Positions 56,562-64,000 of a stretch of 64,000 nucleotides of DNA are shown in pieces (position 1 is the stretch's first letter; each line of letters starts with the position of its first letter). The notes under the pieces were generated by a model. It was not told where the DNA came from. It saw nothing but the letters and a program-made list of their open reading frames with translations, and searched no databases. This DNA is from Oscillospiraceae bacterium (GTDB lineage Bacteria; Bacillota; Clostridia; Oscillospirales; CAG-272): positions 1-64,000 of the forward strand of contig SVSN01000007.1 in NCBI GenBank assembly GCA_015064285.1, written 5' to 3'. Both the position numbers and the translations under genes were made by a program.

Positions 56562-57995
56562 TTACTGTTCAAGAGCCATAATCTTATCGGCGTAATCGAA
56601 CAGTTCCTTGTCAGAGGCAGTGCTCATAGAAGCGTAGAAGGAGCCGAAGCCCTGGTTGCCCTTGCAGTATTCCAGCAGAGCATAACCGTAACCCTGGAAG
56701 CCGCCGAAAGCAACACCGAAGTTGTACTTCACGTTGTCCAGAATGGTTTCGATCATGAACTGAGCGTCTTCATCGCGGGTACCCTTGGTCAGGATGGAGT
56801 TTTCCACATAGGCCGGGTATACGTACTTTCTGCCGTAGAAGGACAGTGCGTCTGCAACAGCGGCGGAACGTTCAATATTGGAAATGGAAGCGGGGAAGCA
56901 TACCAGCAGACCTGCTGCGGTAGCGATGTAGTTTTCCTGCAGCTGATCGTACTTGGGAATCGGTACTACGCCGTAACGTACATCATAGTCACGCAGAGCA
57001 GCGCACTGATTCAGGGTCAGAATGGTGAACACACAGCTCATTTCTTCTGCCAGAGGGCCTGCACCGGTCCAGCCCATGGGACAGTAGCTGCCTTCGGATT
57101 CTACCATCCAGGTTTTCAGCTTGTTGAAGATGGATTCGGTTTTTTCGGAATGGAAGGTAACATCGATATAGTTTTCTGCGGTTTTGGTAGTAATATCCAC
57201 ATAGTAGTTGGACAGGTTGTAGATGGACTGGAGCTTGCCGTGGAAGCCGTACAGGTCGCTGCCGTCTTCATCACGTACACCGTTACCGTTCCGGTCAATA
57301 TAGAAATCCTTGGTCATGGAGATCAGCTTGTCGATGGTCCATTCGTTTTCATAGGCCAGCGTGTAAGGATCTTCCATATCATAGTCTTCGACCATATCCC
57401 GGTTGAAGAATACGGCTTCCAGATTGTAGTTGGACAGACACATATCTCCCATCAGCAGATAGGCGTTCTTGCCGATGGACAGTTCGTCATAGGAAGATTT
57501 GTTCCACCAGGGATTGTCCATGCTGATGAAGGGGGCATTGTTGACGTTGTAGAAATACCCTTCAGCGGACAGATAGGTGGTGTTGTACATGTTACCGGTG
57601 AACACATCATAGTCATCGGAACCGGACATAACGGCAGCCATGACATTGGCACGGAAATCTTCGTTATTCCAGGGATTGATCACGGGGGTCAGCTGCACAT
57701 TCAGCAGATCGGAAACATCCAGATTCCGGTTGAAGATGGCGTCGTTCAGCACATCACCGTTCAGATCTTCTGCGATGTGTTCAATGCTGTAGGCACTGTG
57801 GTCGAAGGTATAGATATGGAATGTATACCCTTCGTAATCCAGCCCTTCAGGCAGCTGCAGTTTGAGCTCGGTATCTGCGGTATCGGTAGTGGTTTCAGCG
57901 TCTGTTGTGTCAGCAGGCCCTTCAACGGTATCGCCGCAGGCGGTAAGGGGAAGCATAACAAGCATTGCAATCAGTAAACAAAGCAGGCGTTTCAT
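56562..57995 (-). CDS. Extracellular sugar-binding lipoprotein (paralogue 1)
   Basis: A 477-aa lipoprotein. The signal is KRLLCLLIAMLVMLPL and the lipobox is LTAC, with Cys at 20. A Thr/Asp/Ala linker (ADTTDAETTTDTADTELK) leads to the binding domain. It shares many blocks with the next gene: LNGDVLNDAIFNRNLDVSDLLNV, NPWWNKSSYDELS, LEAVFFNRD and RYGVVPIPKYD. These point to a family 1-like solute-binding protein, which would deliver sugars to an ABC permease, but none is encoded nearby. ATG 57995 follows GGGAG. It has its own consensus promoter and terminator, so it is expressed on its own. Confidence 0.9.
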   Translation of the reverse strand: MKRLLCLLIAMLVMLPLTACGDTVEGPADTTDAETTTDTADTELKLQLPEGLDYEGYTFHIYTFDHSAYSIEHIAEDLNGDVLNDAIFNRNLDVSDLLNVQLTPVINPWNNEDFRANVMAAVMSGSDDYDVFTGNMYNTTYLSAEGYFYNVNNAPFISMDNPWWNKSSYDELSIGKNAYLLMGDMCLSNYNLEAVFFNRDMVEDYDMEDPYTLAYENEWTIDKLISMTKDFYIDRNGNGVRDEDGSDLYGFHGKLQSIYNLSNYYVDITTKTAENYIDVTFHSEKTESIFNKLKTWMVESEGSYCPMGWTGAGPLAEEMSCVFTILTLNQCAALRDYDVRYGVVPIPKYDQLQENYIATAAGLLVCFPASISNIERSAAVADALSFYGRKYVYPAYVENSILTKGTRDEDAQFMIETILDNVKYNFGVAFGGFQGYGYALLEYCKGNQGFGSFYASMSTASDKELFDYADKIMALEQ

Positions 57996-58044
57996 AGGCA
58001 TTCTCCCGAATTTTGGATTGGTCACAGCATCTGTGCCTGTGTTT

Positions 58045-58073
58045 ATTATAAACAATTCCTAAAGGAATGTCAA
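58045..58073 (-). promoter_or_regulatory. Consensus promoter with a palindrome in the spacer
   Basis: TTGACA (58073-58068) and TATAAT (58050-58045) on the minus strand are 17 bp apart. The palindrome TTCCTTTAGGAA lies in the spacer and is a possible operator. Confidence 0.85.
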
Positions 58074-58080
58074 TAGATAT

Positions 58081-58117
58081 AAAAAAATCCCTGCCATACA
58101 AAATGCACAGCAGGGAT
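58081..58117 (-). terminator. Terminator of the solute-binding-protein gene at 58139
   Basis: ATCCCTGC pairs with GCAGGGAT and TTTTTTTATA follows on the minus strand. Confidence 0.85.
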
Positions 58118-58138
58118 AGTGAATATGTTCTGTTCGGA

Positions 58139-59605
58139 TTACTGTTCCAGTGCCAGGATCTTGTCGGCAACGTCGTACAGTTCCTTGTCAGCAGACTGGT
58201 TTCTTGCTTCGTAGAAGGAAGCGAAGCCCTGGTTGCTTCTCTGGAAGTCCAGCATAGCACAGCTCCAGCCGGTGAAGCTGCTGTATTCCTTACCGAAGTC
58301 GTAGAATACGCTGTCCAGAATGATTTCGATCATCTTGGCGGCGTCTTCGTCACGGGTACCCTTGTACATCAGGGTGTTGTCAACGTATGCGGGCAGTACA
58401 TACAGTCTGCCGTAGTAACCCAGCGTATCAGCGATGGCGGCAGAACGTTCGATGTCGGTGGCGGAAACCGGGAAGGAAACAACCAGACCGGTACCAACAG
58501 CGGTGAAGTCTTCCTGCAGTTCATCGTACTTCGGAATCGGAACGATACCGTAGTCCACATCGTAGTCACGGAATGCTACGCATCTCTGGAGAGACAGCAT
58601 GGTGAAGATGCAGTTTTCATATTCAGCAAACTGAACATAGTCGGTCCATCCATCGCTCTGATACAGGAAACCGTCGGAAGCGGTGAACCAATCCTTCAGC
58701 TTGGTCAGGATTTCTTCGTTTCTTTCGGAACCGAAGTTAACCTTGATGTAGTTGTCCTCGGTCTTTTCAACGATCTTCAGGTAGTAGTAAGCCATGTTGC
58801 AGACGGAGTGGCTGGCACCGTAGATACCGTAAATATCGCCTTCTTCGTCACGGGTACCGTTACCGTTCAGGTCCTGATAGAAATCCTTGGTCATGCTGAT
58901 CATGTTGTCCAGCAGCCATCTGTCTTCGTATACCATGGTGTAGGGGCTTTCCAGGTCGTTGTCATTGATCAGTTCCTTGTTGAAGAATACGGCTTCCAGA
59001 GAGTAGTTGGAGGCACAGATGTCACCCATCAGCAGGAATGCCTTGTCGCCGACAGACAGTTCTTCGTAAGCGGACTTGTTCCACCAGGGAGAATTCATGG
59101 GATCGATGTAGGGCATCTTGGTTACGTCATAGTAGTAACCGTTGGCGGACAGGAATGTGGAGTTGTAGGTGTTGCCGGTGTAAATATCGTAGGCATCGTC
59201 CCCGGACATGGCGGAATTCCGAACCATGTAACGGAAGTTGTCGTTGTCCCACTTGTTGATCACAGCAGTGATCTTAACGTTCAGCAGGTCGCTGGTGGCA
59301 AGGTTACGGTTGTAGATGGCGTCGTTCAGAACTTCACCGTTCAGCTCTTCCGCAACGTGTTCCCAGTGGTAACCGGAATGTTCGAAGGAGTAGATGTGGG
59401 CTTCGTATCCGCCGTAATCCAGATCGGCAGGTACGGACAGCGGAGGCATGGTTTCTTCTTCGGTTTCGGTCTGGGTTTCGGTGGCTTCTTCAACAGCTGT
59501 TTCGGTCTGCGCAGTGGTATCTGTTTCTGCAGGCTGGGAATCCCCGCAGGCTACCAGAGGCAGTGCTGTCAGAAGTGCCAGAAGCAGGCAGTTCAGGCGT
59601 TTCAT
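58139..59605 (-). CDS. Extracellular sugar-binding lipoprotein (paralogue 2)
   Basis: A 488-aa lipoprotein. The signal is KRLNCLLLALLTALPL and the lipobox is LVAC, followed by a Thr/Glu-rich linker. It is clearly paralogous to the protein at 56562 along its whole length (LNGEVLNDAIYNRNLATSDLLNV; SPWWNKSAYEELSVGDKAFLLMGD; DYGIVPIPKYDELQ), so the two arose by tandem duplication. An EF-hand-like DLNGNGTRDEEGD loop lies near the middle of both. It has a separate promoter and terminator. The neighbouring GH78 gene suggests rhamnose-containing ligands, which is only an inference. Confidence 0.9.
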   Translation of the reverse strand: MKRLNCLLLALLTALPLVACGDSQPAETDTTAQTETAVEEATETQTETEEETMPPLSVPADLDYGGYEAHIYSFEHSGYHWEHVAEELNGEVLNDAIYNRNLATSDLLNVKITAVINKWDNDNFRYMVRNSAMSGDDAYDIYTGNTYNSTFLSANGYYYDVTKMPYIDPMNSPWWNKSAYEELSVGDKAFLLMGDICASNYSLEAVFFNKELINDNDLESPYTMVYEDRWLLDNMISMTKDFYQDLNGNGTRDEEGDIYGIYGASHSVCNMAYYYLKIVEKTEDNYIKVNFGSERNEEILTKLKDWFTASDGFLYQSDGWTDYVQFAEYENCIFTMLSLQRCVAFRDYDVDYGIVPIPKYDELQEDFTAVGTGLVVSFPVSATDIERSAAIADTLGYYGRLYVLPAYVDNTLMYKGTRDEDAAKMIEIILDSVFYDFGKEYSSFTGWSCAMLDFQRSNQGFASFYEARNQSADKELYDVADKILALEQ

Positions 59606-59660
59606 AAGCAGTCTCCTGTGATTTTAATTTTTGATATTATAAAATAAGTGCTATGGGTAC

Positions 59661-59689
59661 ATTATAAGCGAAAAGTAAGGAAAAGTCAA
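59661..59689 (-). promoter_or_regulatory. Promoter of the solute-binding-protein gene at 58139
   Basis: TTGACT (59689-59684) and TATAAT (59666-59661) on the minus strand have a 17-bp spacer. Confidence 0.85.
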
Positions 59690-59739
59690 TAGAAAGTATA
59701 TATTTAACAGGTGTAAGGAATTGAGGGCCGAAAGTTCCG

Positions 59740-61836
59740 TTATTCCTTATGGGCGCAGGCGTCGATGTATACCGCTGCCATGGAAGCAAAGCCATGGTTC
59801 AGGCTGCAGCCCAGGTTGGAGTGTTCCCACAGGGTTCCGGTCATATCGGCCATGTTCGAGAAGAAGTCACGGCATTCGGAGAGAACCTGATCGTGGTAAC
59901 CGAAGTCGGTCAGCAGTTCCAGACGGAGGTAGTTGCCCACAATGGCGTTGGAAGGATATACATCCGGATATACCGTAGAAGCATCTCTCTTGGGACCAAA
60001 GGTGGTCAGCATCAGATTGAACAGTTCCGGATAGTCTTCTCTGGAGGCAGTACCGAAGTAGAAGGCATAGTACTGGGTAGTTTCGGTGGTGTGACCGGTC
60101 TTGGTCAGATTGCCTTCGCTGTCACGGACGCCGTTGTCTTCAAAGAAGGTACCGTTCCATGCCAGGGTACGGATCATTTCTTTCATCTGCGCGCTCTTTT
60201 CAGCCAGTGCCGGATCGTCGTACAGCTCGGCGGCGGCTTCCAGTGCAGCGGCCCAGATCATGTTGGAGGGGTAGTTCACGCCGCGGATGTAGTCGGCATC
60301 GTTGCACTTGCTCCATTCGATGAAGACCCAGCTTTCCAGATTTTCCAGCAGACCGAATTCGTTGTAGTATCTGGAGAAGAAGTTCACAAGGCCGTATACC
60401 TTTTCACGGGAAGCGTTCTTCATTTCCAGATCTCCCGTGCGGTTTACATAGTTGCGCAGTTCCAGAATGTACCACATGGTCCAGTTGGGGATGTATACGT
60501 GGTCGTTGTGGTCGGAGGGGTAGCACATGGGCAGCATTCCTTCAGGCAGGAAGGGAGACTGGTGTGCCATGGCATAGTTTTCCAGGAAGCTCTTTTCCAC
60601 CAGGTTATTGCCGTTGAACAGCGCTTCCGCACGGGAGGAGAAGTAGCTGTCGCACAGCCAGCCGGCCCGTTCTCTGGAGGGACAGTCGGTCAGAATATCC
60701 ACAGCGTTCTGGGCAAAGGTGTTTACAGCGGCGGCAACGATCTTGTTCAGCTCTGCATCGTCATAATCGTATTTGTAGTCAGCCGCATCGGGGTTTTCGT
60801 ACAGTACCATACCGAATTCGGACAGTTCTGCTTCGCCGTCGGTGATGACCACATTGGCGAACCGGGTGGCGTTGGCTTCCATGGAGATGCAGGTGTATTC
60901 ACCGGGTTCAAAAGTGTATTTCAGTACGTTGCAGCAGGTGTTCCGGAAGGGAGAAACTTCTCTGTAGGTTCCCTTGTCCACCATCACTTCGTCAAAGAGG
61001 ATGTACAGGGTGGTCCGGACGGCTGCCTTTACCTTGAAGGTGAAGAAACCGGTAACGGTACGGCCGTAGTCGCAGATCTGGTACATCATGGGGCCGATCT
61101 TTTCTGCCTTGCCGTCGGCGATGGCTTCATAGGTGAACTTGCTGGCTTCCGCACCGGAATCTTCTTCCAGCTCTTCCGGGAAGAAACCCTTGAACTGGGT
61201 GTTGTCTACTTTGTAGGCACGGTCGATCCAGGGGGCGGCATTTTCGTCAATGGCGATCTTGCCGTATTCCACGTACTTCTGCGTGTCCCATACGTTCAGC
61301 TTGGGGTAGTGCACATACCGGGGCAGCAGCTTATTCATGGCTACTTCTTCCGTTTCCACGGGCGTGCGGCCGGAGGCATCTCCTGCATAGAAGGCGGCCG
61401 GATCGGAGGTCAGGTGGTAGATTTCTGTGAAGGTTCTCTGGAAGCTGAAACGGCGTACCTTCTGCACCCGTTCGGTCAGGAGATAAGCGGTGAAATCGGA
61501 AGCGGATGCGATGACTTTGCCGCCTTCGGTGATTTCTGCTGCGAAGAAAGGCGCTTCTTCCACCACGTAGAAGCTGTTGACATTGGCGGAATGTACGTCG
61601 ATGGAAAGGGTCACGTACTGGCCGGCCCAGGGGGAAAGATCGTATTCATCCAGACGGGAATAGCCGTGTGCCGCTCTGGCAGGACCGTAGCCCACCAGCT
61701 TTCCGCCCACGAACAGGCGGTACAGGTTGGAGGCGGCCAGAGACAGCCTGGTGTCTGCGGCAGGGGTCAGGGAATACTGGAAAGTCAGGGTGATGTTGCG
61801 GGCGTCAAGAAGCCCTTTTGCCCAGATAGACTGCAT
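59740..61836 (-). CDS. GH78-type alpha-L-rhamnosidase
   Basis: A 698-aa protein. The N-terminal beta-sandwich (YRLFVGGKLVGYGPARAAHGY) is the carbohydrate-binding part seen in GH78. The (alpha/alpha)6 barrel begins near 365 with VDILTDCPSRERAGWLCDSY, the family's DCPxRxRxGW acid region. LESWVFIEWSKCNDADY and TTETTQYYAFYFG follow in the places where the second catalytic Glu lies. The C-terminal beta domain seems short. There is no signal peptide, so it is likely cytoplasmic. GAGG lies 8 bp before ATG 61836. It is divergent from the GH95 gene, giving a rhamnose/fucose-type locus. Confidence 0.88.
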   Translation of the reverse strand: MQSIWAKGLLDARNITLTFQYSLTPAADTRLSLAASNLYRLFVGGKLVGYGPARAAHGYSRLDEYDLSPWAGQYVTLSIDVHSANVNSFYVVEEAPFFAAEITEGGKVIASASDFTAYLLTERVQKVRRFSFQRTFTEIYHLTSDPAAFYAGDASGRTPVETEEVAMNKLLPRYVHYPKLNVWDTQKYVEYGKIAIDENAAPWIDRAYKVDNTQFKGFFPEELEEDSGAEASKFTYEAIADGKAEKIGPMMYQICDYGRTVTGFFTFKVKAAVRTTLYILFDEVMVDKGTYREVSPFRNTCCNVLKYTFEPGEYTCISMEANATRFANVVITDGEAELSEFGMVLYENPDAADYKYDYDDAELNKIVAAAVNTFAQNAVDILTDCPSRERAGWLCDSYFSSRAEALFNGNNLVEKSFLENYAMAHQSPFLPEGMLPMCYPSDHNDHVYIPNWTMWYILELRNYVNRTGDLEMKNASREKVYGLVNFFSRYYNEFGLLENLESWVFIEWSKCNDADYIRGVNYPSNMIWAAALEAAAELYDDPALAEKSAQMKEMIRTLAWNGTFFEDNGVRDSEGNLTKTGHTTETTQYYAFYFGTASREDYPELFNLMLTTFGPKRDASTVYPDVYPSNAIVGNYLRLELLTDFGYHDQVLSECRDFFSNMADMTGTLWEHSNLGCSLNHGFASMAAVYIDACAHKE

Positions 61837-61966
61837 AGAAAATACCTCGGAGTTTCATAGAATTACAGATACTATCATCATACCAAAATCTGCAGTGAAA
61901 ATCAAGGGGACAGACGAAAAATTCCTCTGTTCACACAAATATCACGTATTGCACCGATTTCGTGTC

Positions 61967-61995
61967 TTGCAATTTCCGGGGAAGTATGGTAGTAT
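61967..61995 (+). promoter_or_regulatory. Probable promoter of the GH95 gene
   Basis: TTGCAA (61967-61972) and TAGTAT (61990-61995) with a 17-bp spacer; a ~115-bp leader follows before the ATG. Confidence 0.5.
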
Positions 61996-62110
61996 ATATG
62001 TTATTAAGAAGTAAGAATTCAGACCTGCGGTGTGCTGTGCGGATGCGTGCGGTACAGCCGTTTTCCCCGGATGACCGGGAATATAATCTCTGCAGAAAAG
62101 GAGCAAGAAT

Positions 62111-64000
62111 ATGGAACTGTTTTATACTGCCCCTGCGGCGAAATGGGTGGAAGGCCTGCCCATCGGAAATGGCAGACTGGGTGCCGTGGTGTATGGGAAT
62201 CCTGTGCACGAGACCATTCAGCTCAACGAAGAAAGCCTGTGGACCGGGTATTATGATCCGGATGCGGACAACCCGGAATGTGCTCCCATGCTGGACGAAA
62301 TCCGTAAGGCGATTTTTGCCGGAGATTATGTAAAAGGGGAAGAACTGACCAATACATACATGATCTGCCGGGGTATGGGATCCAATATCTGGACCGACAA
62401 ATATGTCCCCTACGGAAGCTATCAGACAGCCGGGGAACTGCATATCGACTTTGCCTATGGATCGGAAAACATTACGGATTACAGCCGGAAACTGGATCTG
62501 GTAAGCGGTCTTGCCTCTACCCGGTTTAACGTGGACGGTATTTCCGTGAAAGGATATGTGTTCACATCCTTTGCCGCCGGCGTTACCGTCTGCTATTATG
62601 CCAGCGAAAAGCCTTTTACGGCTGCCTGCAGACTGACCAGAGAAGGGGCTGTTTCTTCTGCCAACCGTACCATGCGTACCATTTCCCTGATGGGAACCTG
62701 TCCTGCGGATCCCACTGAAGATGACGGTATTGCCTATGCCACTGTGGCCAAGCTGTATCCCGAAGGCGGAAGTGTGGAAATCGACGGCAGTACCCTGATC
62801 GTAAAAGATACAACGGCGCTTGCCATCGTGCTGGATACCGAAACCACCTATGAACCGCCCAAACCGGATACCGGCGTGGAGCTGTGCAGAGATCCTGCTG
62901 TGCCCTACGCTGCCTGTCTGGATAAGCTGGTGAAAAATCCCATCCGGAATACCGCCGATGTGGAGGATATGTTCTCCGAAAGTGCCCACATTCTTTCCGG
63001 TTTCATGAACCGTGTGCAGCTGGATCTGGACGGCAAGGATCCCAGCCTGAAGGTTCTGCCCACCGATGAGAGAATCCGCCGGATGCAGCAGGGAGAAAGC
63101 GATACAGGGCTTCTGATTACCTATTTTGCTTTCGGCCGGTATCTGCTGGTGTCTTCCTCTTATAACTGTCGCCTGCCTGCCAACCTGCAGGGGATCTGGG
63201 CGGATACATATGTAACACCCTGGAGCGGGGATTACCATATCAACATCAACCTGCAGATGAACTACTGGCTCTCCGAAACCTGCGGGCTGGGGGAAATGAA
63301 CAAACCCTACTTTGACTATATCCGTTTCCTGGCGGAACATGGTGCCAGAACCGCAAAAATCCAGTACGGTGCGGACGGCTGGTGTGCCCATACCAGTACC
63401 TCTCCCTGGGGCTTTACTTCTCCCGGTCAGAACGCTTCCTGGGGTTCCTTTATGGCGGCGGGTGCGTGGTGCTGTACCCATATCTGGGAACGGTACGCCT
63501 TCTCCGGAGATAAGAAAGTGCTGGAAGACTATATCGATGTGATGGTGGGTGCGGCCAAGTTCTTCCTGGATTTCCTGGTGGAAGATCCCAGAACCGGCTA
63601 TCTGGTTACCTGTCCCTCCAACTCCCCCGAAAACCATTTCAGAGATCCGGTCAGCGGAGAAACCTGCGCCATCTGTGCAGGACCTGCTATGGACAACGCC
63701 ATCGTACGGGATCTGTTCACCCAGACGGCAGATGCGCTGGAAATTCTGGGCAGAGGCAGTGAAGAAATCTGCGGAAAAATGCGGGCTGCCTGTGAAAAAC
63801 TGCCGCCCATTCAGATCGGTAAACACGGTCAGATTATGGAGTGGAGCGAAGACTTTGAGGAAACAGAACCGGGACACAGACATATTTCCCATCTGTATGC
63901 TCTGCACCCCTCCGCACAGATCACAGAAAGCACGCCCGAACTGCTCAAAGCGGCAGGCGTAACACTGGAAAGAAGACTGGCTTCCGGCGGCGGACATACA
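62111..64000 (+). CDS. GH95-type alpha-L-fucosidase/galactosidase, runs off the window
   Basis: 630 codons are visible without a stop. The ORF track omits this frame because it is open at the window end. The N-terminal domain begins ELFYTAPAAKWVEGLPIGNGRLGAVVYG, the GH95 opening, followed by ETIQLNEESLWTG. The barrel has NLQGIWADTYVTPWSGDYHININLQMNYW, with the conserved Asn-x-Asn catalytic-water pair, and YLVTCPSNSPEN, the place of the catalytic Glu; EPGHRHISHLYALHP is also a family block. AAAAGGAG lies upstream of the ATG. It has no signal peptide. It is divergent from the GH78 gene. The full protein is expected to be ~750-800 aa. Confidence 0.93.
   Translation, partial: MELFYTAPAAKWVEGLPIGNGRLGAVVYGNPVHETIQLNEESLWTGYYDPDADNPECAPMLDEIRKAIFAGDYVKGEELTNTYMICRGMGSNIWTDKYVPYGSYQTAGELHIDFAYGSENITDYSRKLDLVSGLASTRFNVDGISVKGYVFTSFAAGVTVCYYASEKPFTAACRLTREGAVSSANRTMRTISLMGTCPADPTEDDGIAYATVAKLYPEGGSVEIDGSTLIVKDTTALAIVLDTETTYEPPKPDTGVELCRDPAVPYAACLDKLVKNPIRNTADVEDMFSESAHILSGFMNRVQLDLDGKDPSLKVLPTDERIRRMQQGESDTGLLITYFAFGRYLLVSSSYNCRLPANLQGIWADTYVTPWSGDYHININLQMNYWLSETCGLGEMNKPYFDYIRFLAEHGARTAKIQYGADGWCAHTSTSPWGFTSPGQNASWGSFMAAGAWCCTHIWERYAFSGDKKVLEDYIDVMVGAAKFFLDFLVEDPRTGYLVTCPSNSPENHFRDPVSGETCAICAGPAMDNAIVRDLFTQTADALEILGRGSEEICGKMRAACEKLPPIQIGKHGQIMEWSEDFEETEPGHRHISHLYALHPSAQITESTPELLKAAGVTLERRLASGGGHT

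Overview
This looks like a piece of a gut-type Firmicutes (Clostridia, probably Ruminococcaceae/Oscillospiraceae-like) chromosome. The evidence is AGGAGG-type ribosome sites, near-consensus sigma-A promoters, a type I dockerin, BspA-type leucine-rich repeats, a LexA box of Gram-positive type, and many glycoside hydrolases with lipoprotein sugar-binding proteins. The taxonomic label is an inference; no rRNA is present.

Layout. (1) 1-22.8 kb is chromosomal backbone. It starts with a 79-bp tandem repeat and tRNA-Asn. Three sugar-related operons follow: SGNH/GH28-like, DUF5058, membrane protein, M20 peptidase and YhhN; GH5-like, ThuA, Gfo/Idh/MocA and a membrane protein; MFS, GDPD and GH20. This part also holds a DUF4037/C39-like protease pair, mscL, an 855-aa ECF-sigma fusion and a Gfo/YgjV pair. 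(2) 22.8-54.1 kb is a 31-kb integrated island. It is bounded by an intact tRNA-Cys beside a broken tyrosine integrase on the left and a displaced tRNA-Cys 3' copy with its terminator on the right. Both ends carry the same doubled TTGGTTTCC motif, likely integrase arm sites. The island contains gene relics (integrase, helicase, GH78, GH51, rubrerythrin), a DUF2325 protein, a GH36/31-like enzyme, an AraC/GH127/solute-binding-protein locus, a deleted IS66, and a complete type I-E Cascade-Cas3 operon with a 9-repeat CRISPR array but no cas1/cas2. A DnaB-like/winged-helix pair and a giant LRR-metallopeptidase-dockerin surface protein follow. A 1.14-kb cassette (91-aa protein plus SprT-like metalloprotein) occurs twice in direct orientation and brackets IS-distal DNA, the cas operon, the array and the surface protein. 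(3) 54.1-64 kb is backbone again: a LexA-controlled dinB-SRAP repair operon, two tandem paralogous solute-binding lipoproteins, a GH78 alpha-L-rhamnosidase and a 3'-truncated GH95 fucosidase-type gene.

How the genes work together. The backbone and the island both point to breakdown of plant or host glycans (pectin/rhamnogalacturonan, arabinan, fucosylated and N-acetylhexosamine glycans). Import would be through ABC transporters whose permeases are not in the window, and Gfo/Idh/MocA and ThuA proteins would handle modified sugars. The island looks like a decayed mobile element: recombination sites and a replication-like pair remain, but there is no intact integrase, relaxase or secretion system. 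It now carries an interference-only CRISPR system. The most notable items are the island boundary structure, the cas1/cas2-less I-E system framed by long direct repeats, the sigma-factor fusion, and the 72-bp repeat array in the surface protein gene.
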